DNA from: Syncephalis fuscata
Taxonomy: Eukaryota; Zoopagomycota; Zoopagomycetes; Zoopagales; Piptocephalidaceae
Assembly: GCA_025786725.1 (NCBI GenBank)
Contig: JAHLTZ010000085.1
Coordinates: 1-31,471, forward strand
Direction: 5' to 3'
Length of the DNA: 31,471 nt
The position numbers and the translations under genes are program-made. Numbering within the stretch: the first letter of the stretch is position 1; each line of letters starts with the position of its first letter. Under the pieces are notes generated by a model. That model ran no database searches and had not been told where the DNA came from. It worked only from the letters and a program-made list of their open reading frames with translations. Below are positions 1 through 10,445 of the stretch, one piece after another.

Positions 1-324
1 AGCTGTGTTGCATTTACGCTACATAAAGCCTTACCATTAACACGTAATATTTATAAACATTGTAAAACAACGTTATTTGTTGTTATTTAAAACAAAAATG
101 GCTATCATAAAAATATAATATTTTATTCTGATAGCTATTGCCACAGTAAAAATGTCTTATTATAATATATAATACCTTAAAATACCGATAGAATGTCATT
201 TTACAAATTTAATCATAAAAGCATTGCTCCAATACCATTACAGTATTTAACAGTACCAAAAGATAATCATAGTATAGTTGGTCAGTAAAATGCAATGAAA
301 TGTAAATTAATGGTGATAACTTAA
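1..324. other. AT-rich left flank, no gene seen
   Basis: No supported ORF, RNA gene or clear repeat is seen here. It is strongly AT-rich. From about 325 it starts to resemble the array arm at low identity, so the true left boundary of the array is blurred. Confidence 0.5.
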
Positions 325-561
325 TTAATAAAGCGTTACTAAATCTATATACAACTTTACTAAAAATGAATCAAATTGCTTGATATTTTGTACAAGCATG
401 CATATAGCATACATGGAACTATCGACAAAATATATTGCAATTGCATTGCTTTATGGGACAATGAGTGTGCTAATGCGTTAATAAATGTGCAAAATAGCAG
501 GCTTTTACTGTTTATGGCTTGTATAACTAAAATATAGCAAAACGATTGCCGGATTCAAGTT
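325..561 (-). repeat. Truncated outer arm (arm 0)
   Basis: Positions 377-561 match the B-proximal end of the minus-oriented arms (compare 9899-10082). 325-376 is a diverged continuation that still shares gcgttacta. The gene-bearing part of the arm is absent, so this is a broken array edge. Confidence 0.75.
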
Positions 562-925
562 CTCCATGCTTAAATAAACCGTTTATTATGGCTTGTAAAA
601 TAATGATTTTTGCAACAAAAGTTGGCCAAAAATACGATTTATGCGATATAAACTAACGAAGCTTTACGTTATACATATGTGTATACGACATAAATTGTCA
701 TTGTATATCAGTATTTCTGCATAATAGCAAGCCATTATGCTCGCTTTAGCGCTTTAGAGCGCTTGGATTTATCTTATACCAAATTTCGTTTAATATTGAG
801 ATTTTAAATCATAAGTTTAGTTGCTTTTTTGTTAGCTATTTACACGTAAATTGTTTTTTGGCTAACATTTATTGCAAAAATCGCTGTTCTATATTTTATA
901 CCAGACGCAGCACCTAAACATAAAA
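562..925. repeat. Loop B, copy 1
   Basis: About 364 bp of AT-rich spacer between the inverted ends cggattcaagtt (550-561) and aacttgaatccg (926-937). It contains agcgctttagagcgct, a GC-richer short palindromic motif, near 749-764. No coding potential is seen. It differs from B2 and B3 at tgtaaaata (versus tgtagaata). Confidence 0.85.
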
Positions 926-1441
926 AACTTGAATCCGGCAATCGTTTTGCTATATTTTAGTTATACAAGCCATAAACAGTAAAAGCCTGCTATTTTGCAC
1001 ATTTATTAACGCATTAGCACACTCATTGTCCCATAAAGCAATACAATTGCAATATATTTTGTCGATAGCTCCATGTATGCTATATGCATGCTTGTACAAA
1101 ATGTCAAGCAATCAGTCTCATTTTACGCAAAATCATAAATAATCTTAGTAACGCTTATTAATTAATTAATTATTAGCTCCGCTATTGTCTTTTACCATCT
1201 AATTACACTAGAATCACTTTTTAATATTGCTGCATAATTTCACAGCATCCAATCAGCATTTTCGTTTTTAAACTTATAAATAGCGTTTTATTAGCATTTT
1301 AAGCTAATACAAGTAAAGATATTACGTTTTTACAATGCCATATTCTTACATTCCAATATTATGGCCATACTGCTGTGCTAGCACGCCTAAAAAACTATCA
1401 TATTATCAAAAACAATCACAGGTGAACAATTACAATAATAA

Positions 1442-1457
1442 TATCTATCTATCTATC
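1442..1457 (+). repeat. Short TATC microsatellite
   Basis: Four tandem TATC units in the gene-upstream part of arm 1. The same tract recurs in the other arms. Confidence 0.8.
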
Positions 1458-1598
1458 AAATGTCAACACTAATTACTAACAAAAAACAACTATTGCAAAG
1501 ATATGACGCCTAAATACTTGTCGTTATAATAGTGTTATTATTTTAATAGCAATAGTAGTAATCTACATTGCCATTGTTGGTGTGATAGGTGAATCTGG

Positions 1599-1630
1599 CT
1601 GCCAAATCAGTAAATTATTTGGTTTGGCAG
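1599..1630. repeat. Small inverted repeat in arm upstream region
   Basis: CTGCCAAA (1599-1606) and TTTGGCAG (1623-1630) form a perfect 8-bp stem with a 16-nt loop. It is present in every arm. Its role is unknown and it may be chance. Confidence 0.4.
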
Positions 1631-2892
1631 CTGGCCGTTACCGACTGGTTGGGTTTGTGGTGGGGGGGGGTTTAGTCAGGCAAAGATTAAAGCTCCAATA
1701 TTTGACTTTAATGTTTTTGTTAGCTCTTTGCTTATAACAATGAACAGCTGTTTGATAGCTTTATTTAGATAATAAATAATTTATAGTTGAATTGTTAGTT
1801 GTTATTACTTAATTTAACCTCTTATTGAGGTTCGCCATATTGACTACATTTGATGCAACAAACAAGACTGATGGCTACAGCTGCAAGATTTGACGCCATA
1901 CGGTGACAATAGTGTTACTTCTTGTTATTCCGTAACTTTTGCTTAGTGGTGAATTCTATGTACTGTTGCTTCTATTTTGACGTGCAAAAAATTTCACACG
2001 TTTACCATTCTGCATGTGCTGATATGCGCGACATTTACAACCAAAATAGCATGCATGAAATAGTGATGTCCATACTTCTTGGCAGTTTTACAGTACCATG
2101 TGATTGATAAGACGGAAGACTAAGTGTAAACATCACGTAAAATTAGTAACGTGTTTAATTGTATTTTATAATACCAATTTAACCAATATAATACTTATTG
2201 GCTTATAAATAAAATCAATATTTATTCAGCACAGGCCATCAGCTTAGACTTGTTATTAGTGTTAACGTGGAGCAACAGCCAAAAGCAGTAGACACGCTTG
2301 CATTTTGCATATGTTATGCATTGATGCACGTCAAATATTGTGCAGAAAACCTGTATTGCATACTATATTTTTTGTAAAGCTATTGATATACAACCCAGTA
2401 TTTACATGGCAAAAATAAACATGTATCAGCCTGTCTTTCGACTTAAAGGATCTAGTTTCAAGTACGACCGACGCGTGAATGGTTGACGTACAATTCAACG
2501 TGAAACAGTATATTTTACCGTGACAGCACCCATGTGACTTAATCCATGCATAATCTACTGCTGGTGGTCATTGGCTTATGTCGGCTGGTAGCTGCAGAGT
2601 ATCGCTATCGTATAGCAAGTTATTTATGGAACAAAGCTGCACGCAATGCATGTGAGGATTTTCTGCTACAAAGGCATTATAGTAAGCGACAATTGTTTCA
2701 CAAGGCGACTTAATCGCGAACGAACCATTGCAAGGTCTAACTGTACATGGCTGTCGTACCGAATAGAATGCTACATTGGCCGAATTATGCACGACTGTAT
2801 TTTTTACCACAATGAGTGGTTCCGTATTATGCACAGTTTATTGCTTTCGTGTAAATACCGTTTTCCGAGTTGGACTATGGCCAGTCGATTAG

Positions 2893-2900
2893 TATAAAAG
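2893..2900 (+). promoter_or_regulatory. TATA box of gene copy 1
   Basis: TATAAAAG lies 173 bp upstream of the ATG. A pyrimidine- and CA-rich stretch (2920-2990) follows, where transcription likely starts. The same box is at the same relative place in all four arms. The 5' leader would be about 140 nt, perhaps shortened by a leader intron. Confidence 0.65.
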
Positions 2901-3019
2901 ATGTGTTGGACGACGACGTTCTACTCCACAATATCATCACATAAGCTACCAACTGCTCTCTAGCACACTCACTCAGTTCTGCACTTAGTTGTTATACTAA
3001 TCGTTTATATATTTGTTCG

Positions 3020-3064
3020 GTATCTATTGCACAATACTTTTGGCATTATAAATATTATTTTCAG
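3020..3064 (+). other. Possible 45-bp leader intron of gene copy 1
   Basis: GTATCT at 3020 and TTTTCAG ending at 3064 could be donor and acceptor just before the ATG at 3066. No strong branch motif is seen and the length is below the other introns here, so this is tentative. If it is not spliced, the leader is simply AT-rich. Confidence 0.3.
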
Positions 3065-3065
3065 T

Positions 3066-3986
3066 ATGCGTGCTTATTCTTCTTTGACTTTTGCCTGCTT
3101 CTTGGTCGCTGCGCTGGCCCGCATCGATACAACAGCCGCTCTGCCAACCTACAACAGCTATGGAGCTCCCGCAACATACACTACACCAATGGCTAATCAC
3201 CAACGACCAGAATTTGGCCATGGACGTGAAATGAACAACCGTGACCACGAGCGTTATGGCAAGCCAGCTTATGGTGGCCGTCGCCCTGAGGACTGTGACG
3301 ACGATCACAAGCCAGCATATATTACCAAGCGTGGCTACAACGACTACTCGGCCAAGCCAGCCGGTGGACGTGACCACGACCGCGACTACGACAACCACGG
3401 CAAGCCAGGCATGGGTCACGGCAACGACCACCATGACAAACCAGCTCACGGTGGCCGTCGTCCTGAAGACTGCGATGATGAGCACAAGCCAGTGTATGTC
3501 ACCAAGCGTGGCTACAACGACTACTCGGCCAAGCCAGCTCATGGCAATCGTCCTGAAGACTGCGATGACGAGCATAGTCAAAAGCCAGCTGGTGGCCACG
3601 ACCACGGCCGCGACTACGACAACCACAGCAAGCCAGGCATGGGTCACGGCAACGATCACCACGACAAACCAGCTCACGGTGGCCGTCGTCCCGAAGACTG
3701 CGATGATGAGCACAAGCCAGTGTATGTCACCAAGCGTGGCTACAACGACTACTCAGCCAAGCCGGCCGGTGGTCGTGACCACGACCGCGACTACGGCAAC
3801 CACGGCAAACCAGGCATGGGCCAAGGCAACGACCACCACGACAAACCAGCTCACGGTGGTCGTCGTCCCGAAGACTGCGATGATGAGCACAAACCCATCC
3901 CAGCTCCATACATTCCACCACGCAGGTAAGTTATTTTTATTCCAAATACATTTTTACTAATATATTTCTCGATTAGTGCATACTAA
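3066..3986 (+). CDS. Secreted His/Asp-rich repeat protein with Kex2-like sites, copy 1
   Basis: No named family recognised. Exons 3066-3925 and 3977-3986 give 289 residues. Residues 1-26 read as a signal peptide (hydrophobic core FACFLVAALA), so the product should enter the secretory pathway. From about residue 66 it consists of repeats with a 59-residue period; one is expanded to 76 residues by an inserted partial unit at 158-174. Each unit holds GGRRPEDCDDEH, then TKR-GYNDYSAKPA, then an HDHDRDYDNH/GHGNDHHD segment. KR pairs are at 88-89, 147-148 and 223-224; RR pairs are at 72, 131, 207 and 266. The mature part has five Cys, all inside PEDCDD. The dibasic sites suggest Kex2 processing into peptides; the His/Asp clusters suggest metal binding. 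Both are inferences. A structural wall protein is an alternative. The intron at 3926-3976 (CAG|GTAAGT, TACTAAT, GATTAG) removes the TAA at 3927 and changes the end from RR to SAY. The ATG at 3066 is chosen because the signal peptide begins there; upstream in-frame reading lacks an ATG. Codon 253 is Gln. Confidence 0.85.
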
Positions 3987-4088
3987 ATAACTGCTAAACT
4001 TTAGTTTGTTGGCATTCAATTGGTGGATATATAGACGTCCAATCTTTATACTTAAAGATTAGCTCAATGTTTTCACATTGCTTACAAA

Positions 4089-4094
4089 AATAAA
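4089..4094 (+). terminator. Candidate polyadenylation signal, copy 1
   Basis: AATAAA about 100 bp after the spliced stop codon. The surroundings are AT-rich, so chance occurrence is possible. Confidence 0.4.
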
Positions 4095-4430
4095 ACAGCT
4101 TTAATTAAAACAACAACTTGGTTTACTTGTCTTTACAGTATTAAAATGTGGTATTTTTTAATAAATTACAATGACACTACAAATACGATAGTAATTATAA
4201 GCATATACAAGTGCGCAAAATATAAGTTAAAAGATTATATATATTATTAATAATAAAAAGCAATCAGCTGCGTAGCTATTTTTGCATAAGTATAAAGTAA
4301 CGCCTGAATATAGTAAAATTTGTGTAGTTATGGCTCTTGAACGTAAGCAAATTAAATAATTTGTCCATATTTGGTAATCATAAACCACTAATTTTTTCCA
4401 CGTTCAATGACCATAAAATATATTTTGAAA

Positions 4431-4520
4431 TTGGGCAGTACACGACATTAGAGTCTAAATAATCACTATCATAGATTTATTATCCAGCACGCATATATCC
4501 TCTACCCACATATATCATTT
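4431..4520. mobile_element. Relic terminal repeat of the 860-bp element family at the loop-A border
   Basis: gacattagagtctaaataat, then atagatttattatccag and gcatatatcctctaccca, follow the same order as the terminal repeat at 30061-30150 (gacattaatcatcaaatact, tagattcattatccag, catatatcctctattca). The match is imperfect but collinear over about 80 bp. Inverted or repeated copies are at 6487-6576, 13951-14038 and 16003-16090. Confidence 0.6.
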
Positions 4521-4611
4521 TATTGCATAATTTTATGATCTACTGGCCACATTTATTCATTATATTACAACACAATTTGCCTATTCTATCCATTAAGTCG
4601 TGGGTGTTATA

Positions 4612-6395
4612 GCTTTGCTTCCGTTATTCATAGACATTTTATTACGCTTTTATTTTAATATATGCTATGCTTAAAAAAATTATATTTAAACTTGTTTTTT
4701 ATTCTATTTTTACTTTATTATCAGCAAACTGCAATTTATTTTGCTCACGCATATATGTATTATAGTTTCAACAATACAGTTTGTATTTTTTTATTTTATG
4801 TTTATTTTAAACTGTATTACTTTATTGTACATTAATTACACACTATCCACTAAGTTTCTTAATAGATATTTTTATAAGTTGTAAGTGAAACTGAATGGCG
4901 GTCAAATATGCATCAATTATATATTATATATCATGTGTAGTTAGTGATTTGATACTGACAAACAGCAAATGATATTATACATCAGCTAATTATAAAATAA
5001 TCACATACTATTGCTGAACGTGTTAATAAAATTTTATATTAATGAACATAATGCATGCTATATTTTATTCAGCATTATTTTACACCACGTGTATACTGCA
5101 AATGTAAAATTTATGTAATCATTATGCATTTATATCACGTAGGCATAAAATTATGTTGAATATTTGGTAATACTTTGTAGTTAATGTGCAACTTTGTTTA
5201 AAACGTCATTAACTTTACAAAAATGCTAGTCGTACATAGTTGCGTGCTAAATTGGCATGCTTTTTTAAATAAAACTCAAAGATGAAAATAGCTGTAATAC
5301 TGATTTACATGCATAAAAATAGCACATTTTAAAGCTATCGTCTTGATTTCAATCTTTAATAAGCATGTGCGGTTATTGGTAATATGCATGCCACAGAATT
5401 CATTAGTATAAATTAAAAATCATTGGGGCAGTATAAAGTAGATCAACTTTATATAATATATCGGCCAATTTCTTAAGACTTTATTCGTATTCAACTACCT
5501 TTCGTTCGTAGCATCTATTTTTTCGGCTGTTTCAAGACCAATAACTACTGCTTCCTAAAGCCAATTATTAGTAATTTAAATTAACATTTATCATTTAAGC
5601 TTAGTTGTAGTGATGAATTATTACAATAGATTATACATAAATGTACCGCAAGTGCTGGATTTAATAGTGCTTTCAGACTAGTTAACCAGCCAACACGGCA
5701 TGCTATCACACCAGCATCTTACTGGCACTGCCTACCATAATAGATCAGTTCCAAAACTTGAGCATTATAGCTATACGTTTATGGACGAGTAATTTTAAAG
5801 TCAAGCTGGTCATACTATAGATTAAACAATAATAGATATAATATAATGGTAGTTAATTTATTTATGTTTAATATCATAGCATCCATTCATTGCAATATTC
5901 AGCTATAATTTACAATCTATTAGATGACAAATAAACCAAATCTCATAGCACAAACCAAATATTGCTCAAAATACAGTTCAAAATAATTACTTTAATTTTA
6001 TACAAATATTGTTATTATTATTATTAAACTTTATCTCATTGTGTTAATTTAAATATCCAGCTAGGATTAAGATATATCTAATTAAGTAATTAGATTATTA
6101 GTTTTAATAATTATTTTAACAATACATTATTTTTATTAATACCAGCTACTACTATAGCCTCATCCTCCATATTAATTGGCCGCTTTAATAACGGTGCATA
6201 GGCAGTGGCCATGTCTAAGCATTTATTTATTCGCATATTTTATACATTCTAAATTATCCATTATTATAGTTGCTATGAACCTGCTGCGTATAAATACAAT
6301 CTTTTGGTACAAAATATTGATTACAAGGGTCATTGCTAACAGCTTAAATTGCCGCTTGTTTACTAACATTGGGTCTTGAAAAGATAATAATAATT
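4612..6395. repeat. Loop A, copy 1
   Basis: 1784 bp of AT-rich spacer between the 3' ends of convergent gene copies 1 and 2. No credible ORF was found; the longest has no ATG. A less AT-rich patch near 5470-5550 has no recognisable function. With the relic terminal repeats on both sides (4431-4520 and 6487-6576), it could be the body of an old transposable element. Confidence 0.75.
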
Positions 6396-6913
6396 TATAA
6401 CACCCACGACTTAATGGATAGAATAGGCAAATTGTGTTGTAATATAATGAATAAATGTGGCCAGTAGATCATAAAATTATGCAATAAAATGATATATGTG
6501 GGTAGAGGATATATGCGTGCTGGATAATAAATCTATGATAGTGATTATTTAGACTCTAATGTCGTGTACTGCCCAATTTCAAAATATATTTTATGGTCAT
6601 TGAACGTGGAAAAATTTAGTGGTTTATGATTACCAAATATGGACAAATTATTTAATTTTCTTACGTTCAAGAGCCATAACTACACAAATTTTACTATATT
6701 CAGGCGTTACTTTATACTTATGCAAAAATAGCTACGCAGCTGATTGCTTTTTATTATTAATAATATATATAATCTTTTAACTTATATTTTGCGCACTTGT
6801 ATATGCTTATAATTACTATCGTATTTGTAGTGTCATTGTAATTTATTAAAAAAATACCACATTTTAATACTGTAAAGACAAGTAAACCAAGTTGTTGTTT
6901 TAATTAAAGCTGT

Positions 6914-6919
6914 TTTATT
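6914..6919 (-). terminator. Candidate polyadenylation signal, copy 2
   Basis: TTTATT on the + strand, i.e. AATAAA, about 100 bp past the stop codon of copy 2. Confidence 0.4.
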
Positions 6920-7021
6920 TTTGTAAGCAATGTGAAAACATTGAGCTAATCTTTAAGTATAAAGATTGGACGTCTATATATCCACCAATTGAATGCCAAC
7001 AAACTAAAGTTTAGCAGTTAT

Positions 7022-7942
7022 TTAGTATGCACTAATCGAGAAATATATTAGTAAAAATGTATTTGGAATAAAAATAACTTACCTGCGTGGTGGAATGTAT
7101 GGAGCTGGGATGGGTTTGTGCTCATCATCGCAGTCTTCGGGACGACGACCACCGTGAGCTGGTTTGTCGTGGTGGTCGTTGCCGTGGCCCATGCCTGGTT
7201 TGCCGTGGTTGCCGTAGTCGCGGTCGTGGTCACGACCACCGGCCGGCTTGGCTGAGTAGTCGTTGTAGCCACGCTTGGTGACATACACTGGCTTGTGCTC
7301 ATCATCGCAGTCTTCGGGACGACGGCCACCGTGAGCTGGTTTGTCGTGGTGATCGTTGCCGTGACCCATGCCTGGCTTGCTGTGGTTGTCGTAGTCGCGG
7401 CCGTGGTCGTGGCCACCAGCTGGCTTTTGACTATGCTCGTCATCGCAGTCTTCAGGACGATTGCCATGAGCTGGCTTGGCCGAGTAGTCGTTGTAGCCAC
7501 GCTTGGTGACATACACTGGCTTGTGCTCATCATCGCAGTCTTCAGGACGACGGCCACCGTGAGCTGGTTTGTCATGGTGGTCGTTGCCGTGACCCATGCC
7601 TGGCTTGCCGTGGTTGTCGTAGTCGCGGTCGTGGTCACGTCCACCGGCTGGCTTGGCCGAGTAGTCGTTGTAGCCACGCTTGGTAATATATGCTGGCTTG
7701 TGATCGTCGTCACAGTCCTCAGGGCGACGGCCACCATAAGCTGGCTTGCCATAACGCTCGTGGTCACGGTTGTTCATTTCACGTCCATGGCCAAATTCTG
7801 GTCGTTGGTGATTAGCCATTGGTGTAGTGTATGTTGCGGGAGCTCCATAGCTGTTGTAGGTTGGCAGAGCGGCTGTTGTATCGATGCGGGCCAGCGCAGC
7901 GACCAAGAAGCAGGCAAAAGTCAAAGAAGAATAAGCACGCAT
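7022..7942 (-). CDS. Secreted His/Asp-rich repeat protein with Kex2-like sites, copy 2
   Basis: Exons 7083-7942 and 7022-7031 on the minus strand, with a 51-bp intron at 7032-7082; 289 residues. Signal peptide, repeat layout, KR sites and five Cys are as in copy 1. The only protein difference seen is His instead of Gln at residue 253 (codon at 7184-7186), shared with copy 3. It converges on copy 1 across loop A1 (about 3.0 kb between stop codons), so transcriptional read-through from either side would give complementary RNA. It diverges from copy 3, with the two TATA boxes about 4.3 kb apart. Confidence 0.85.
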
Positions 7943-8107
7943 ACTGAAAATAATATTTATAATGCCAAAAGTATTGTGCAATAGATACCGAACAAATATA
8001 TAAACGATTAGTATAACAACTAAGTGCAGAACTGAGTGAGTGTGCTAGAGAGCAGTTGGTAGCTTATGTGATGATATTGTGGAGTAGAACGTCGTCGTCC
8101 AACACAT

Positions 8108-8115
8108 CTTTTATA
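8108..8115 (-). promoter_or_regulatory. TATA box of gene copy 2
   Basis: CTTTTATA on the + strand reads TATAAAAG toward the gene, in the same position relative to the ATG as in copy 1. Confidence 0.65.
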
Positions 8116-10082
8116 CTAATCGACTGGCCATAGTCCAACTCGGAAAACGGTATTTACACGAAAGCAATAAACTGTGCATAATACGGAACCACTCATTGTG
8201 GTAAAAAATACAGTCGTGCATAATTCGGCCAATGTAGCATTCTATTCGGTACGACAGCCATGTACAGTTAGACCTTGCAATGGTTCGTTCGCGATTAAGT
8301 CGCCTTGTGAAACAATTGTCGCTTACTATAATGCCTTTGTAGCAGAAAATCCTCACATGCATTGCGTGCAGCTTTGTTCCATAAATAACTTGCTATACGA
8401 TAGCGATACTCTGCAGCTACCAGCCGACATAAGCCAATGACCACCAGCAGTAGATTATGCATGGATTAAGTCACATGGGTGCTGTCACGGTAAAATATAC
8501 TGTTTCACGTTGAATTGTACGTCAACCATTCACGCGTCGGTCGTACTTGAAACTAGATCCTTTAAGTCGAAAGACAGGCTGATACATGTTTATTTTTGCC
8601 ATGTAAATACTGGGTTGTATATCAATAGCTTTACAAAAAATATAGTATGCAATACAGGTTTTCTGCACAATATTTGACGTGCATCAATGCATAACATATG
8701 CAAAATGCAAGCGTGTCTACTGCTTTTGGCTGTTGCTCCACGTTAACACTAATAACAAGTCTAAGCTGATGGCCTGTGCTGAATAAATATTGATTTTATT
8801 TATAAGCCAATAAGTATTATATTGGTTAAATTGGTATTATAAAATACAATTAAACACGTTACTAATTTTACGTGATGTTTACACTTAGTCTTCCGTCTTA
8901 TCAATCACATGGTACTGTAAAACTGCCAAGAAGTATGGACATCACTATTTCATGCATGCTATTTTGGTTGTAAATGTCGCGCATATCAGCACATGCAGAA
9001 TGGTAAACGTGTGAAATTTTTTGCACGTCAAAATAGAAGCAACAGTACATAGAATTCACCACTAAGCAAAAGTTACGGAATAACAAGAAGTAACACTATT
9101 GTCACCGTATGGCGTCAAATCTTGCAGCTGTAGCCATCAGTCTTGTTTGTTGCATCAAATGTAGTCAATATGGCGAACCTCAATAAGAGGTTAAATTAAG
9201 TAATAACAACTAACAATTCAACTATAAATTATTTATTATCTAAATAAAGCTATCAAACAGCTGTTCATTGTTATAAGCAAAGAGCTAACAAAAACATTAA
9301 AGTCAAATATTGGAGCTTTAATCTTTGCCTGACTAAACCCCCCCCCCACCACAAACCCAACCAGTCGGTAACGGCCAGCTGCCAAACCAAATAATTTACT
9401 GATTTGGCAGCCAGATTCACCTATCACACCAACAATGGCAATGTAGATTACTACTATTGCTATTAAAATAATAACACTATTATAACGACAAGTATTTAGG
9501 CGTCATATCTTTGCAATAGTTGTTTTTTGTTAGTAATTAGTGTTGACATTTGATAGATAGATAGATATTATTATTGTAATTGTTCACCTGTGATTGTTTT
9601 GATAATATGATAGTTTTTTAGGCGTGCTAGCACAGCAGTATGGCCATAATATTGGAATGTAAGAATATGGCATTGTAAAAACGTAATATCTTTACTTGTA
9701 TTAGCTTAAAATGCTAATAAAACGCTATTTATAAGTTTAAAAACGAAAATGCTGATTGGATGCTGTGAAATTATGCAGCGATATTAAAAAGTGATTCTAG
9801 TGTAATTAGATGGTAAAAGACAATAGCGGAGCTAATAATTAATTAATTAATAAGCGTTACTAAGATTATTTATGATTTTGCGTAAAATGAGACTGATTGC
9901 TTGACATTTTGTACAAGCATGCATATAGCATACATGGAACTATCGACAAAATATATTGCAATTGTATTGCTTTATGGGACAATGAGTGTGCTAATGCGTT
10001 AATAAATGTGCAAAATAGCAGGCTTTTACTGTTTATGGCTTGTATAACTAAAATATAGCAAAACGATTGCCGGATTCAAGTT

Positions 10083-10445
10083 CTCCATGCTTAAATAAAC
10101 CGTTTATTATGGCTTGTAGAATAATGATTTTTGCAACAAAAGTTGGCCAAAAATACGATTATGCGATATAAACTAACAAAGCTTTACGTTATACATATGT
10201 GTATACGACATAAATTGTCATTGTATATCAGTATTTCTGCATAATAGCAAGCCATTATGCTCGCTTTAGCGCTTTAGAGCGCTTGGATTTATCTTATACC
10301 AAATTTCGTTTAATATTGAGATTTTAAATCATAAGTTTAGTTGCTTTTTTGTTAGCTATTTACACGTAAATTGTTTTTTGGCTAACATTTATTGCAAAAA
10401 TCGCTGTTCTATATTTTATACCAGACGCAGCACCTAAACATAAAA
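10083..10445. repeat. Loop B, copy 2 (centre of divergent promoters)
   Basis: 363 bp spacer between the divergent copies 2 and 3, the centre of a roughly 7.7-kb inverted repeat. Same orientation as B1 and B3. Private variants include aacaaag (aacgaag in B1 and B3) and one missing T in cgattatg. Confidence 0.85.

Larger units (their letters stand above)
926..4611 (+). repeat. Array arm 1
   Basis: Gene-bearing arm running from aacttgaatccgg to gggtgttata. It holds about 2.1 kb of AT-rich upstream DNA, the secreted-protein gene, and about 0.6 kb of downstream DNA. It carries the type-1 variants shared with arm 4: a run of 9 G at 1662-1670, Gln at codon 253, cgtaagcaaa near 4346, and ctaatttttt near 4389. 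Confidence 0.9.
6396..10082 (-). repeat. Array arm 2 (inverted)
   Basis: Reverse complement of arm 1 from tataacaccc to cggattcaagtt. It carries the type-2 variants shared with arm 3: 10 G in the upstream run, His at codon 253, cgtaagaaaa, and ctaaattttt. Confidence 0.9.

Noticed and set aside
1566-2107. Short ORFs in the arm upstream regions, repeated in each arm
   Set aside because: They start at GTG or TTG rather than ATG and lack any family motif; unlikely starts in a eukaryote.
2568-2897. Overlapping 83- and 88-codon ORFs on both strands upstream of each gene copy
   Set aside because: The minus one begins with GTG, the plus one runs into the TATA box, and neither has recognisable features. 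Conservation among arms is uninformative because the whole arm is conserved.
3241-3960. Long Thr-rich and Val-rich ORFs overlapping the repeat gene in other frames and on the opposite strand in every copy
   Set aside because: Low-complexity shadows created by the repetitive GC-rich coding sequence. The chosen frame has a signal peptide, a TATA box upstream and a good intron; the others have none.
6176-6379. 67-codon ORF in loop A
   Set aside because: Begins with TTG, AT-rich composition, no features.
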